NCBI GenBank assembly: GCA_021836865.1
Contig: JAKBHH010000036.1
Span: forward strand, 1 to 32,238
Source of the DNA: Acidobacteriota bacterium
Lineage (GTDB): Bacteria; Acidobacteriota; Terriglobia; Terriglobales; Acidobacteriaceae
DNA: 32,238 nucleotides
Direction: 5' to 3'
The notes below the pieces were generated by a model. It worked only from the letters and a program-made list of their open reading frames with translations, was not told the DNA's origin and ran no database searches. A program made the translations under genes and the position numbers. This document shows positions 15,247-21,632 of this stretch, piece by piece (the first letter of the stretch is position 1; every line of letters begins with the position of its first letter).

Positions 15247-15956
15247 GCTGCGCCTCCGGCGGCGTTGAGATGCAGCGCGCGCGGAAAGAGGATGTCGTCT
15301 TCGAGATGCAGATGGCTGCGCAGATCCTGCTCGAAGCTCGCTAGCCCGCTGAAGAGCGCGCGGTGCGTGGCACAAGCGGAGTGCGGCGGCGTGAAGCTGT
15401 TGGTGCGTTCGCGCAGGCCGTCCATCGTCTGTGTCGCGGCTTCGTGGTCCTGATGGATGCGCCGGAGATTGTGGCTGATCGAGCGGGCTGGGCCGAGTGT
15501 GGCGAACTGCGGCGTATCCTCTGCATGTTGCGCGATGAGCGGAAAGAGAATCTGTTCTTCGGCATCGATGTGCGCCAGCAGACCGGTATGCAGATCGCGC
15601 AGCATGCCGGCGAGCGCGGCGGTCTGGAAGAATGTGCCGGTATGCTTTGCCTCCAACCGCTCGGCCATGCGGCAGAGGGCGGGCAGGTCCTGGCGAATGC
15701 GCCGATGATGGACGCGGACGATGCGCTGGATGAGCTGCATGGGCGTGAGCGTGGCCGGGTCGGCAGCAGATTCGGCCGGCAGATGCGCGGCGAGCTTTTC
15801 TTCGAGCTGATCGAGTGACAGGCTGAGTGCAGCACAGGCATCGGCAAGGGTGTGGTCGCCCATGGCGCAGAGGTCGATGTCAAACCGTTCAAAGACAGCG
15901 AGCGAGGTGGGCAGGGCGGCGACGATTTCACGGATGGGTTGATGAGCGAGGCACAT
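15243..15956 (-). CDS. ric: Ric/ScdA-type di-iron iron-sulfur-cluster repair protein
   Basis: The 237-residue protein has the N-terminal ScdA domain (REIVAALPTSLAVFERFDID) and then a hemerythrin-like four-helix bundle with the iron-binding pattern: HH at 83-84, 'HIDAEEQILFPL', 'HNLRRIHQDHE' and 'HLHLEDDILFPR'. Family members restore iron-sulfur clusters damaged by nitric oxide or oxidants. The ScdA N-terminal Cys region is atypical: it reads DLCAMG, with one Cys where many relatives have a Cys pair. GGAG lies upstream of the ATG. A CRP-type palindrome at 16002-16017 is placed for class II activation, with its centre 29.5 bases from a -10-like TAGGGT. It is translationally coupled to nnrS. Confidence 0.85.
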   Translation of the reverse strand: MCLAHQPIREIVAALPTSLAVFERFDIDLCAMGDHTLADACAALSLSLDQLEEKLAAHLPAESAADPATLTPMQLIQRIVRVHHRRIRQDLPALCRMAERLEAKHTGTFFQTAALAGMLRDLHTGLLAHIDAEEQILFPLIAQHAEDTPQFATLGPARSISHNLRRIHQDHEAATQTMDGLRERTNSFTPPHSACATHRALFSGLASFEQDLRSHLHLEDDILFPRALHLNAAGGAA

Positions 15957-16001
15957 GGTGGTTGCTCCAATCTCACCCTAGACCCGCGCTCATGACGTCA
16001 C

Positions 16002-16017
16002 AGTAACTTTTGTCACG
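16002..16017. promoter_or_regulatory. CRP-type palindrome upstream of ric-nnrS
   Basis: On the minus strand this reads CGTGAC-AAAA-GTTACT, a GTGAC-N4-GTCAC palindrome with one mismatch in each outer or inner position. Its centre is about 53 bases before the ric start and 29.5 bases from TAGGGT (15975-15980, minus strand). If that box is the -10, the site centre is near -41.5, the standard activator position. A further GTGACGTCA overlap follows at 15993-16001. It is likely a target of the adjacent Crp/Fnr regulator. Confidence 0.55.
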
Positions 16018-16031
16018 AAGTGAAGAAATTG

Positions 16032-16736
16032 TCAGGATGAGGCTTCGAGCAGGGCGCTGAGTCCGGTCATGTCCTTGACGAGGATGCGGCGCGCGTCGAC
16101 CTCGATGAGGCCTTCGGCCTGCAGACGCATGAGGTTGCGGGAGATGAGCTCGCGCACGGTGCCGAGCTGGTTTGCGATCTCCTGGTGGCTGTCGGGCAGG
16201 CGGAACTCGATGCCTTGCGGTGTTTGCTGGCCCTGCGCCTGCGCGATTTTGACAAGTGTCGCGACGAGACGCTGGCGGATGGTGGTGAAGGAGAGCTCTT
16301 CAATGATGCCGACGAGGCGGCGCAGGCGCGCTCCCACGACGGCGAGGACTTTGAGCGCGACGTCTGGGTGCTCCATGCAATAGGCGTGGAAGTCACGGCG
16401 GGAGATGAACGCGATTTCTGAATCCTCGACAGCGACGACAGAGGCGGGATACGGGCCGCCGTCAAAGACAGGCAGTTCGGCGACGGAGCTGCCGGGGCCC
16501 TCGACGGCGAGCACCTGTTCTCGGCCGCTGATGGAGGTCTTGAAGATGCGGACCTTGCCGCGCGAGACGATGTGGAGGCCGGTGCAGGGCTCGCCTTCAG
16601 AGAAGAGCAACTCGCCCGCACTGAAGAGCTTACGCACAGTGCGCGCGGCAAGTAGTTGCAGCTCGGAGGGAGTGAGGTTGGAAAACAGGCCGGTCTTTTG
16701 CAGGGAAGCTGCCAGATTGGGGTGTTCGGGGCGCAC
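16032..16736 (-). CDS. Crp/Fnr-family regulator with CRP-like DNA-reading helix
   Basis: The 234-residue protein has a cyclic-nucleotide-type sensory barrel (about 20-125), a dimerisation helix and a winged HTH (about 183-206). The recognition helix reads GTVRELISRNLMRL. R195, E196 and R200 align with R180, E181 and R185 of E. coli CRP, which read GTGA half-sites; FNR and DNR types have a different residue at the first position. No N-terminal Cys cluster is present (Cys only at 51 and 120), so an FNR iron-sulfur sensor is excluded. Haem-based nitric oxide sensing, as in DNR, is possible but not shown. The GTG start lacks a ribosome site, and a -10-like TACAAT ends eight bases upstream, suggesting a leaderless mRNA. 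Neighbouring ric, nnrS and hemerythrin genes point to nitrosative stress. Confidence 0.88.
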   Translation of the reverse strand: MRPEHPNLAASLQKTGLFSNLTPSELQLLAARTVRKLFSAGELLFSEGEPCTGLHIVSRGKVRIFKTSISGREQVLAVEGPGSSVAELPVFDGGPYPASVVAVEDSEIAFISRRDFHAYCMEHPDVALKVLAVVGARLRRLVGIIEELSFTTIRQRLVATLVKIAQAQGQQTPQGIEFRLPDSHQEIANQLGTVRELISRNLMRLQAEGLIEVDARRILVKDMTGLSALLEASS

Positions 16737-16743
16737 GCAAAGA

Positions 16744-16749
16744 ATTGTA
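16744..16749 (-). promoter_or_regulatory. -10-like box of the crp/fnr gene
   Basis: TACAAT on the minus strand matches the -10 consensus at five of six positions. It would place the RNA start at or within a base or two of the GTG at 16736, so the transcript would have essentially no leader. This agrees with the missing ribosome site. The palindrome at 16754-16769 lies directly upstream, covering the space between the -10 and -35 regions. Confidence 0.5.
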
Positions 16750-16753
16750 GCAG

Positions 16754-16769
16754 CGCGACTTTAGTCACT
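16754..16769. promoter_or_regulatory. CRP-type palindrome in the divergent crp/fnr - radical SAM promoter
   Basis: CGCGAC-TTTA-GTCACT (plus strand) keeps the GTGAC-N4-GTCAC form with one mismatch in the inner five bases of one arm. The centre is 42.5 bases before the ATG of the radical SAM gene, which has no ribosome site and may be leaderless, so the protein would sit at about -42 and activate. Towards the regulator gene the same site lies at about -25 and would block its promoter. One site could therefore activate one gene and give negative feedback on the other. Confidence 0.55.
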
Positions 16770-16803
16770 GCGTGGTGCAGTCGGCAGGCGTTTCGATAGT
16801 GAC

Positions 16804-17934
16804 ATGAACCCGCAGATCGAAACCGTGAATTTTGATGAGCGTCCCTTCCTGGCAATATGGGAAGTGACACAGGCATGCGACCTGGCCTGCGTGCATTGCC
16901 GCGCCTCGGCGCAGCCGGAGCGGCACCCAGAAGAGTTGAGCACGGCTGAAGGCAAGCGCCTGATTGACGAGATTGCGGCGCTGCGTGTGCCGGTGTTTGT
17001 GCTGACGGGCGGCGACCCGATCAAGCGGCCGGATTTGTTTGAGCTGATTGGTCATGCGCGACAGGTGGGCGTGCGCGTATCCCTGACGCCGAGCGCTACG
17101 CCGCTGCTGACGCGCGATGTGGTCTTTCGCCTGAAGGATGCGGGGCTGGCGCGGCTGGCGGTGAGTCTGGATGGAGCGCGCTCAGAGACGCATGACGGGT
17201 TTCGCGGCATGCAGGGCTCGTTTGCGCGCACGCTGGATGCGGTGCGCTGGGCGAATGAAGCAGGACTGCCGGTGCAGATCAATACGACTTTCAGCCGCAG
17301 GAATGTGGGAGAAATGGACGAGATCCTGGCGCTGATTGCGGGTTTGAAGATCACGCTCTGGAGCGTCTTCTTTCTGGTGCCTACGGGGCGCGGCAAGCTG
17401 AACGATCTGTTGAGCGCCGATGAGTTTGAGCAGGTGTTTGCGCGGCTGCATGAGCTCGCTCTGATTGCGCCCTTCGACATCAAGACGACCGAGGCGCAGC
17501 ACTACCGGCGGTATCTGCTGCAGCATCGTAAGGATGGGCACGGGCCGGTGGCGGAGAAGGTGGCCGACACGGTGGGACGCGCGCCGCGCGGACTGAATGA
17601 TGGCAAGGGATTTGTCTTCATCTCGCATACGGGCGAGGTGTATCCGAGCGGATTTCTGCCTGTCTCGGGCGGCAATGTGCGCCGGCAGCCGCTGGCGACG
17701 ATCTATCGCGAGTCGCCTCTGTTTGTGGACCTGCGCAATCCAGAGCGGCTGGAGGGCAAGTGCGGCGCGTGCGAGTTCCGGCAGATCTGCGGCGGGTCAA
17801 GGGCGCGCGCCTATGCGCTGACGGGCAATGTATTCGGCGAGGAGCCGTGCTGCAGCTATGTGCCGCGCGGGTATGTACAATCCACCCAGGAAGTGAAGCG
17901 GGCAACGACGCTTCATGTGCTGCAGGGCGCGTAG
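16804..17934 (+). CDS. Radical SAM/SPASM protein related to haem- and cofactor-maturing enzymes
   Basis: The 376-residue protein binds a SAM-cleaving 4Fe-4S cluster through CDLACVHC (C25, C29, C32), and GGDP near residue 66 is the SAM-contacting motif. The C-terminal SPASM-like Cys set (KCGACEFRQICGG, then PCCSY) would hold an auxiliary cluster. Phrases such as 'FLAIWEVTQACDLACVHCRA' and 'LTPSATPLL' match, from memory, the TIGR04053 group, which is close to AhbD/NirJ/PqqE-type enzymes. The substrate of this group is not established; haem side-chain or peptide modification are both possible. No peptide precursor gene is evident nearby. The start has no ribosome site. It is followed 12 bases later by a hemerythrin gene, making an operon probably driven by the palindrome at 16754-16769. 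Confidence 0.82.
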   Translation: MNPQIETVNFDERPFLAIWEVTQACDLACVHCRASAQPERHPEELSTAEGKRLIDEIAALRVPVFVLTGGDPIKRPDLFELIGHARQVGVRVSLTPSATPLLTRDVVFRLKDAGLARLAVSLDGARSETHDGFRGMQGSFARTLDAVRWANEAGLPVQINTTFSRRNVGEMDEILALIAGLKITLWSVFFLVPTGRGKLNDLLSADEFEQVFARLHELALIAPFDIKTTEAQHYRRYLLQHRKDGHGPVAEKVADTVGRAPRGLNDGKGFVFISHTGEVYPSGFLPVSGGNVRRQPLATIYRESPLFVDLRNPERLEGKCGACEFRQICGGSRARAYALTGNVFGEEPCCSYVPRGYVQSTQEVKRATTLHVLQGA

Positions 17935-17946
17935 GAGGCTGGGAGT

Positions 17947-18480
17947 ATGCCTGTACAGATCGGCGCCAGGCCGGACAGCGGATTTGAGGATCCGATTGGC
18001 ATGTTGCAGGACTGTCATCGGCGGATCAAGTTTTTTGTCCACGTACTGGGAGAGGTGGCGCGGCGGGCGCAGGGCCGCGCGCTGACGCGCGAGGAGTGGA
18101 CGACGGTGGAAGGCGCAGTGCGCTACTTTCGCGAGTCAGGACCGCGGCACAACGAGGATGAAGAAAAGTCTGTGTTTCCGCGGCTGCGCGCGCTGGGTTC
18201 GGCGGCGCTACAGGCGGAGATGGAGCGGCTGGAATGCGAGCACGGAGAGGCCGGGGCGCTGCACGAAGAGTCGGTGCGGCTCTACGCGAAGTGGCGCGCC
18301 GACCACGGACTTGCGCCCGACGAAGAGGCGCGGCTGCTCGCAGTGACCCATCGCCTGCAGGCGCTGTATGAGGAGCACATCCAGATCGAAGAGGAGCGGG
18401 TGTTTCCGCGTGCGGCGCAGGGGTTGGATGCGGCGACGCTGGCAGCGATCGGGGCGGAGTTCAGGAAGCGGCGGGAGTAG
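17947..18480 (+). CDS. Hemerythrin HHE-domain protein
   Basis: The 177-residue protein starts after GGAGGCTGGGAGT. It forms one hemerythrin-like four-helix bundle with ligand-like residues: 'MLQDCHRRIKFF', 'PRHNEDEEKSVFPRL', 'ECEHGEAGALHEE' and 'YEEHIQIEEERVFPRA'. The repeated H/E-x(3-4)-E-x-x-V/L-F-P pattern is typical of iron-binding HHE proteins that bind O2 or NO or handle iron. It is the second gene of the radical SAM operon and lies beside a Ric protein that uses the same fold. A role in NO or iron buffering is an inference from that setting. Confidence 0.85.
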   Translation: MPVQIGARPDSGFEDPIGMLQDCHRRIKFFVHVLGEVARRAQGRALTREEWTTVEGAVRYFRESGPRHNEDEEKSVFPRLRALGSAALQAEMERLECEHGEAGALHEESVRLYAKWRADHGLAPDEEARLLAVTHRLQALYEEHIQIEEERVFPRAAQGLDAATLAAIGAEFRKRRE

Positions 18481-18649
18481 GGCGCGGTGCCGGGGTGCTG
18501 CGGGTCGGCGCTGCGTGAACCATCCCAGGTCTCAAAAGCGAGACCTGGGGCACCCGGCGAGCGAAGGAGTAGGCGCGGTGCCGGGCTGCTGCGAGTCGGT
18601 GTCGTGTGAACCATCCCAGGTCTCAAAAGCGAGACCTGGGGCACCCGGC
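18481..18649. repeat. Two tandem copies of a 78-base palindromic repeat
   Basis: Copies at 18481-18558 and 18572-18649 have a 91-base period and are about 90% identical. Each contains a perfect 10-base inverted repeat, CCCAGGTCTC-AAAAGC-GAGACCTGGG (18524-18549 and 18615-18640). This part is fully conserved between copies, while differences cluster in the upstream half. The element begins right after the hemerythrin stop. It resembles the scattered 'CCCAGGTC...GACCTGGG' palindromes I associate with Acidobacteria, analogous to REP elements. The hairpins could also end or protect the upstream mRNA. Confidence 0.8.
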
Positions 18650-18750
18650 AGGATGCGCTTCTGTATCTCAAGATCGAGCGCCGCCAGCGCGTTCTTGGCC
18701 TCGGCGATGCCCGCGACCGAGATGCACCCGGATTTCTCGATGCTGCCCAT
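18532..18750 (-). CDS. Small hypothetical protein running into the repeats
   Basis: A 72-codon frame starts at an ATG with GGAG five bases upstream. The first ~33 residues (MGSIEKSGCISVAGIAEAKN, then ALAALDLEIQKRI) look like a genuine helical peptide. The rest, from PGAPGLAFETWDG, is simply the palindromic repeat read as protein. It may be a gene whose 3' end was replaced by a repeat insertion, or a decayed fragment. The ribosome site directly abuts the T-run of the terminator at 18762-18787, so expression would need read-through. No family recognised. Confidence 0.4.
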   Translation of the reverse strand: MGSIEKSGCISVAGIAEAKNALAALDLEIQKRILPGAPGLAFETWDGSHDTDSQQPGTAPTPSLAGCPRSRF

Positions 18751-18761
18751 GTTTGCTCCAA

Positions 18762-18787
18762 TAAAAAACCGCTCCGAAGAGCGGCTT
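18762..18787 (-). terminator. Rho-independent terminator with UUCG loop
   Basis: On the minus strand a 6-base GC-rich stem CCGCTC/GAGCGG closes a TTCG tetraloop and is followed by TTTTTTATT. The C(UUCG)G loop is exceptionally stable. It lies 20 bases after the stop of the gene ending at 18808 and is the clearest intrinsic terminator in the window. Confidence 0.9.
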
Positions 18788-18807
18788 TCCTCCTGCCTGT
18801 AACGCCG

Positions 18808-19221
18808 TTATTGAATCGTGCGCGACAGCTCTTTCACAAAGTCCTTCGCCTCGGTGGCAGCCTTGCGCTTGTCGCGCGAATAGGTCATTGCCACTTCGCC
18901 GGTGTGCGCGTTCACTACCTTCACGCTCGTCTCGTACATCCTTGAGTTGGTCAGCACCACCGTGCGCAGATAGGAGGGGTAATGCTCCCTCGCGGTGCCC
19001 TGGATGAGGTAGTCAGCCTGTTCCTTTGAGTCCACGATCTTTAGCGCAAGCGGATGGTAGGCCAGCTCCGTGCCTATCGCCGGACCTACGGCCAGAAAGT
19101 CTTCAATATAGACCGTCGAGCCGGGCGGAATATGGTTAAAGATCTGCGCGTGCTCGGCAAGCGAAGCCGCTGGGAAGAACGCCAGCAGCAAAAAGGAACC
19201 AATCAAACCCGTAGCCCGCAT
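18808..19221 (-). CDS. Exported hypothetical protein
   Basis: The 137-residue protein begins with a signal peptide (GLIGSFLLLAFFPAASLA). The mature part has mixed alpha/beta character, with YIEDFLAVGPAIGTELAY, 'ADYLIQGTAREHYPSYLRTV', and KVVNAHTGEVAMTYSRDKRK. This arrangement, a strand-forming 'DYLIQG' followed by 'A.TGEV..' and a C-terminal helix, recalls periplasmic CsgG/TolB-like or DUF-type lipoprotein partners, but I cannot name a family. It follows a small membrane protein nine bases upstream and ends at a strong terminator, so the two genes form a transcription unit. Confidence 0.65.
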   Translation of the reverse strand: MRATGLIGSFLLLAFFPAASLAEHAQIFNHIPPGSTVYIEDFLAVGPAIGTELAYHPLALKIVDSKEQADYLIQGTAREHYPSYLRTVVLTNSRMYETSVKVVNAHTGEVAMTYSRDKRKAATEAKDFVKELSRTIQ

Positions 19222-19230
19222 GTGTTGCCC

Positions 19231-19398
19231 CTATCTGGCGGTCAGCGCCCCATATACCATCGATATGACGAGAGCGCTCAGCAGGTTGCCCAGAAAAACA
19301 GCCAGCGCGATCTGCCAGAAGCCCAACCGCGAGACACTGGCCTGCTTGGTCGCTTCAATCGCATAGCCCTCGGCCGGTGGTGTACCTAAAGAAGCCAT
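19231..19398 (-). CDS. Small single-pass membrane protein
   Basis: The ATG at 19398 follows an excellent ribosome site (GGAGGGGG), preferable to the longer frame that starts upstream at 19428. The 55-residue product has a soluble N-terminus of ~30 residues and one hydrophobic segment (FWQIALAVFLGNLLSALVIS) near the C-terminus. It is the first gene of a two-gene unit with the exported protein at 18808-19221. Function unknown. Confidence 0.6.
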   Translation of the reverse strand: MASLGTPPAEGYAIEATKQASVSRLGFWQIALAVFLGNLLSALVISMVYGALTAR

Positions 19399-19423
19399 AC
19401 CCCCTCCAGGCCCAACAGGGTAG

Positions 19424-19585
19424 CACAAATCAGGGCGCTTTTATAGCCGATGCAAAGATGCGCCGGACGCCACCATTCAGGCAATCAGCGGCCATCTCAG
19501 CCGGAAGATGCTGGAGCATTACAGTCATGTTCGGCTGGAGGCAAAGCGGCGAGCGGTGGAGGCATTAGACGCGATGGCCTTTTAG
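19424..19585 (+). pseudogene. 3' remnant of a tyrosine recombinase (integrase)
   Basis: Read from 19466, the frame gives DATIQAISGHLSRKMLEHYS followed by HVRLEAKRRAVEALDAMAF and a stop. This is the C-terminus of a phage-type integrase: GHLS holds the conserved His, and HYSH holds the catalytic Tyr. The frame is open only back to a stop at 19421, and nothing upstream encodes the core-binding domain or the catalytic R-K-H-R part, so only the tail survives. It ends 111 bases from a duplicated tRNA-Pro 3' end, the usual placement of an integrase beside its attachment site. This fixes the stretch as the edge of a lost integrative element. Confidence 0.8.
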
Positions 19586-19601
19586 CCCGCGCAATAGCGA
19601 T

Positions 19602-19661
19602 GTGGGGACGCAGAGCGCAAAATTGCATCGGGGTCCCCACAAAATCCCCCACAATTTGCGC
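19602..19661. repeat. Nested inverted repeats beside the integrase remnant
   Basis: GTGGGGAC (19602-19609) and GTCCCCAC (19633-19640) form a perfect 8-base inverted repeat. GCGCAAAATTG (19615-19625) and CAATTTGCGC (19652-19661) form a second, interleaved one with one bulge. CCCCACAA is also directly repeated at 12-base spacing (19635-19653). Such clusters between an integrase end and its attachment site are typical of recombinase arm-binding sites. Confidence 0.5.
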
Positions 19662-19696
19662 CGGAGTTTCAAACCCCATTTTGTGAATGATTGATT

Positions 19697-19729
19697 TGAA
19701 TGGTCGGGACGGGCGGATTCGAACTGCCG
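19697..19729. mobile_element. Duplicated tRNA-Pro 3' end (att scar)
   Basis: These 33 bases match the 3' end of the tRNA-Pro gene (19878-19910) at all but one position, including the T-arm, the acceptor 3' strand and CCA. The sequence upstream of the T-arm does not continue as tRNA, so this is not a second gene. Direct copies of a tRNA 3' end flank integrated elements that use the tRNA as attachment site. The 148 bases between the copies hold no gene but include ATGCGCA/TGCGCAT (19781-19787 and 19801-19807). Confidence 0.75.
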
Positions 19730-19881
19730 CATGGCTCGACCCCGCTTCGCGAAATCTCGCCCCCTCGCAGGCCGGACTTGATGCGCATACGCTTCGCTGC
19801 TGCGCATGGTTGGGGCGCTTCGTGGGTCGGCAGCATGAGCTGCGGTGGTGGTGCGATCTGGATGGGCAAATAAGAGATGAA

Positions 19882-19958
19882 TGGTCGGGACGGGCAGATT
19901 CGAACTGCCGACCCCTCGCACCCCAAGCGAGTGCTCTACCAGGCTGAGCCACGTCCCG
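19882..19958 (-). tRNA. tRNA-Pro (GGG)
   Basis: The minus strand folds into a full cloverleaf: acceptor CGGGACG/CGTCCCG, D-arm GGCTC...GAGC, anticodon stem CTCGC/GCGAG with loop TTGGGGT giving anticodon GGG, T-arm GGCAG-TTCGAAT-CTGCC, discriminator A and an encoded CCA. C at position 1 is the proline feature. Its 3' end is repeated at 19697-19729, marking it as an integration target. Confidence 0.95.
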
Positions 19959-19968
19959 ACACAATGGA

Positions 19969-19988
19969 GCCGGCTCGGGTGAGCCGGC
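19969..19988. other. Strong hairpin just upstream of tRNA-Pro
   Basis: GCCGGCTC-GGGT-GAGCCGGC is a perfect 8-base stem beginning eleven bases from the mature tRNA 5' end. It has no T-run on either side, so a simple terminator is unlikely. It would lie in the 5' leader of the tRNA transcript. From 19989 to 20255 I see no gene. Confidence 0.5.
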
Positions 19989-20255
19989 CTCCGGGGTCTG
20001 AATCAGTTTACACTAGCGGCGCGTGTTGCGCTGTTGCCGGATCGTCCTGAGGCTTTTGTCCGGGCTGGATATCGATGCACAAGTTGGGGACCGCAGCCGA
20101 GCGCGAAGCTCCGTGATGCCTGCGTAAGCGACCTGCCGACTGGGTTCGCGCGATGCGGTGCATTTTCGCTCCACAACTTCCGATTGACGCGCTGGCTGGG
20201 TTGAGTCTACGATTGCTCACTTTGGCAACGGAACCGCGCTTTCCCCGCAAACCAT

Positions 20256-21605
20256 ATGCATAGTGCCGCCTCGGAGTCCGCCATCGCGGTCAGCAGCCCA
20301 TCAAGGCCGCTCCTGCGCATTCTGGGTGTGGGCTTTGGAATTGCCGTCATTGTCGGCAACACGATCGGGTCAGGCATTCTGCTGACGCCGGGTGAAATTG
20401 CTGCGCATTTGAGGAGTCCGTGGTCCGTCATGGGAGTCTGGGCTCTGGGCGGCGTGTATGCCCTTGTCTGCACGCTCTCGGTGACGGAACTGGCAACGAC
20501 GCTTTCTCAGGCGGGAGGCTGGTATGTCTTTTCGCAGAGAGCCTTTGGCCAGTACGGTGGCTTCATCGTAGGTTTTTGCGATTGGATCATGCAATCGTCT
20601 GCCATTGCCTATCTGGCCGTTGCGGCAGGCGAGTTTGCGGCCGATCTCGAACCGGCGATTCGAGGCCGCGAGCGATTGACATCTGTCGCCTTCGTGATCA
20701 TTTTGATGTCTCTGAACCTGCTGGGTCTTCGAGAAGGCAGTTGGACGCAGAAGATCACCAGCCTGATGAAGGCGCTGGCTTTGATGGCATTTGTCATCGC
20801 CTGTTTTGTGTTTTCCGGCAGAATCGTTCCGGGCGGCTTAGCGGTACCACGCGCGCTGACGCAACTGCCTCCTGAGGGTCTGCTATTCGCGGTCATTGTT
20901 GCCCTGGAAGCGGTGGTGGTTTCCTACGATGGCTGGTATGGAGCGATCTATTTTGTGGAGGAGGATGCGGACCCGGCAAAGAACCTGCCTCGCTCATCGA
21001 TTGTCGGGGTGGTGGCGTGCGGCGCGATCTTCCTTCTGGTGAACGCGGCCTACCTGCATATCCTCTCAACGAAGGGACTCGCGGCATCCAAGATGCCTGC
21101 CGCCGAAGCCGCCGAAGCGATGTTTGGCGGCTTGGGCAGAAGCGCGATTCTGGTCGTTTCTCTGATCACGGCGATCAGCACGATCAATGCATCGTTGATG
21201 ATTGCGCCGCGCATCCTTTTCGGAATGGCCCGCGATGGACTGATGCCGCGCTGGCTGACGCCGGTGAATGCGGGAGGCACGCCCGGCGTGGGGCTGCTCC
21301 TATCCGCAGGCGTTTCCATCCTGCTAGTCCTCAGCGGCAGCTTTGAGACGATCGTCGCCATGGCGTCCATCTTGTTTGTGGCCGTGTATCTCTCGGGATT
21401 CGTCTCGCTCTTCATTTTGCGAAGCCGGTATCGGGAGACTCTCAGGCCGTTCAAGATGTGGGGATATCCGTGGTCCAACCTGGCAATTTGCATAGCCTCG
21501 GCGGGTTTTCTCATCGGTGCAGTCGTCGCAGACCCCAGGCACGCGCTTTTTACCGCGGCGGTGATTGCGCTCAGCTACCCGGTTTACGCCATTTACCTGA
21601 AATGA
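20256..21605 (+). CDS. APC-family amino acid permease
   Basis: The 449-residue protein has about twelve membrane segments. It begins with the APC signature VIVGNTIGSGILLTPGEIA in the first helix, whose unwound GxG region binds the substrate amino group and carboxylate. Later 'SYDGWYGAIYFVEE' and RILFGMARDGLMPRW match helix 6 and the loop after helix 8 of LAT/YkbA-like members. The substrate cannot be read from sequence. It stands alone, with no ribosome site clearly visible before the ATG and a 267-base gene-free stretch upstream. Confidence 0.88.
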   Translation: MHSAASESAIAVSSPSRPLLRILGVGFGIAVIVGNTIGSGILLTPGEIAAHLRSPWSVMGVWALGGVYALVCTLSVTELATTLSQAGGWYVFSQRAFGQYGGFIVGFCDWIMQSSAIAYLAVAAGEFAADLEPAIRGRERLTSVAFVIILMSLNLLGLREGSWTQKITSLMKALALMAFVIACFVFSGRIVPGGLAVPRALTQLPPEGLLFAVIVALEAVVVSYDGWYGAIYFVEEDADPAKNLPRSSIVGVVACGAIFLLVNAAYLHILSTKGLAASKMPAAEAAEAMFGGLGRSAILVVSLITAISTINASLMIAPRILFGMARDGLMPRWLTPVNAGGTPGVGLLLSAGVSILLVLSGSFETIVAMASILFVAVYLSGFVSLFILRSRYRETLRPFKMWGYPWSNLAICIASAGFLIGAVVADPRHALFTAAVIALSYPVYAIYLK

Positions 21606-21632
21606 TCGACGGACTCCGGGGGGCAGGCACGC

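Noticed and set aside
18481..18649. CRISPR array
   Set aside because: There are only two units with a 91-base period, the unit is an internal palindrome with diverging flanks, and no cas genes are present.
19697..19729. Second tRNA-Pro gene
   Set aside because: Only the T-arm, acceptor 3' strand and CCA are present; no anticodon or D-arm follows, so it is an attachment-site copy.
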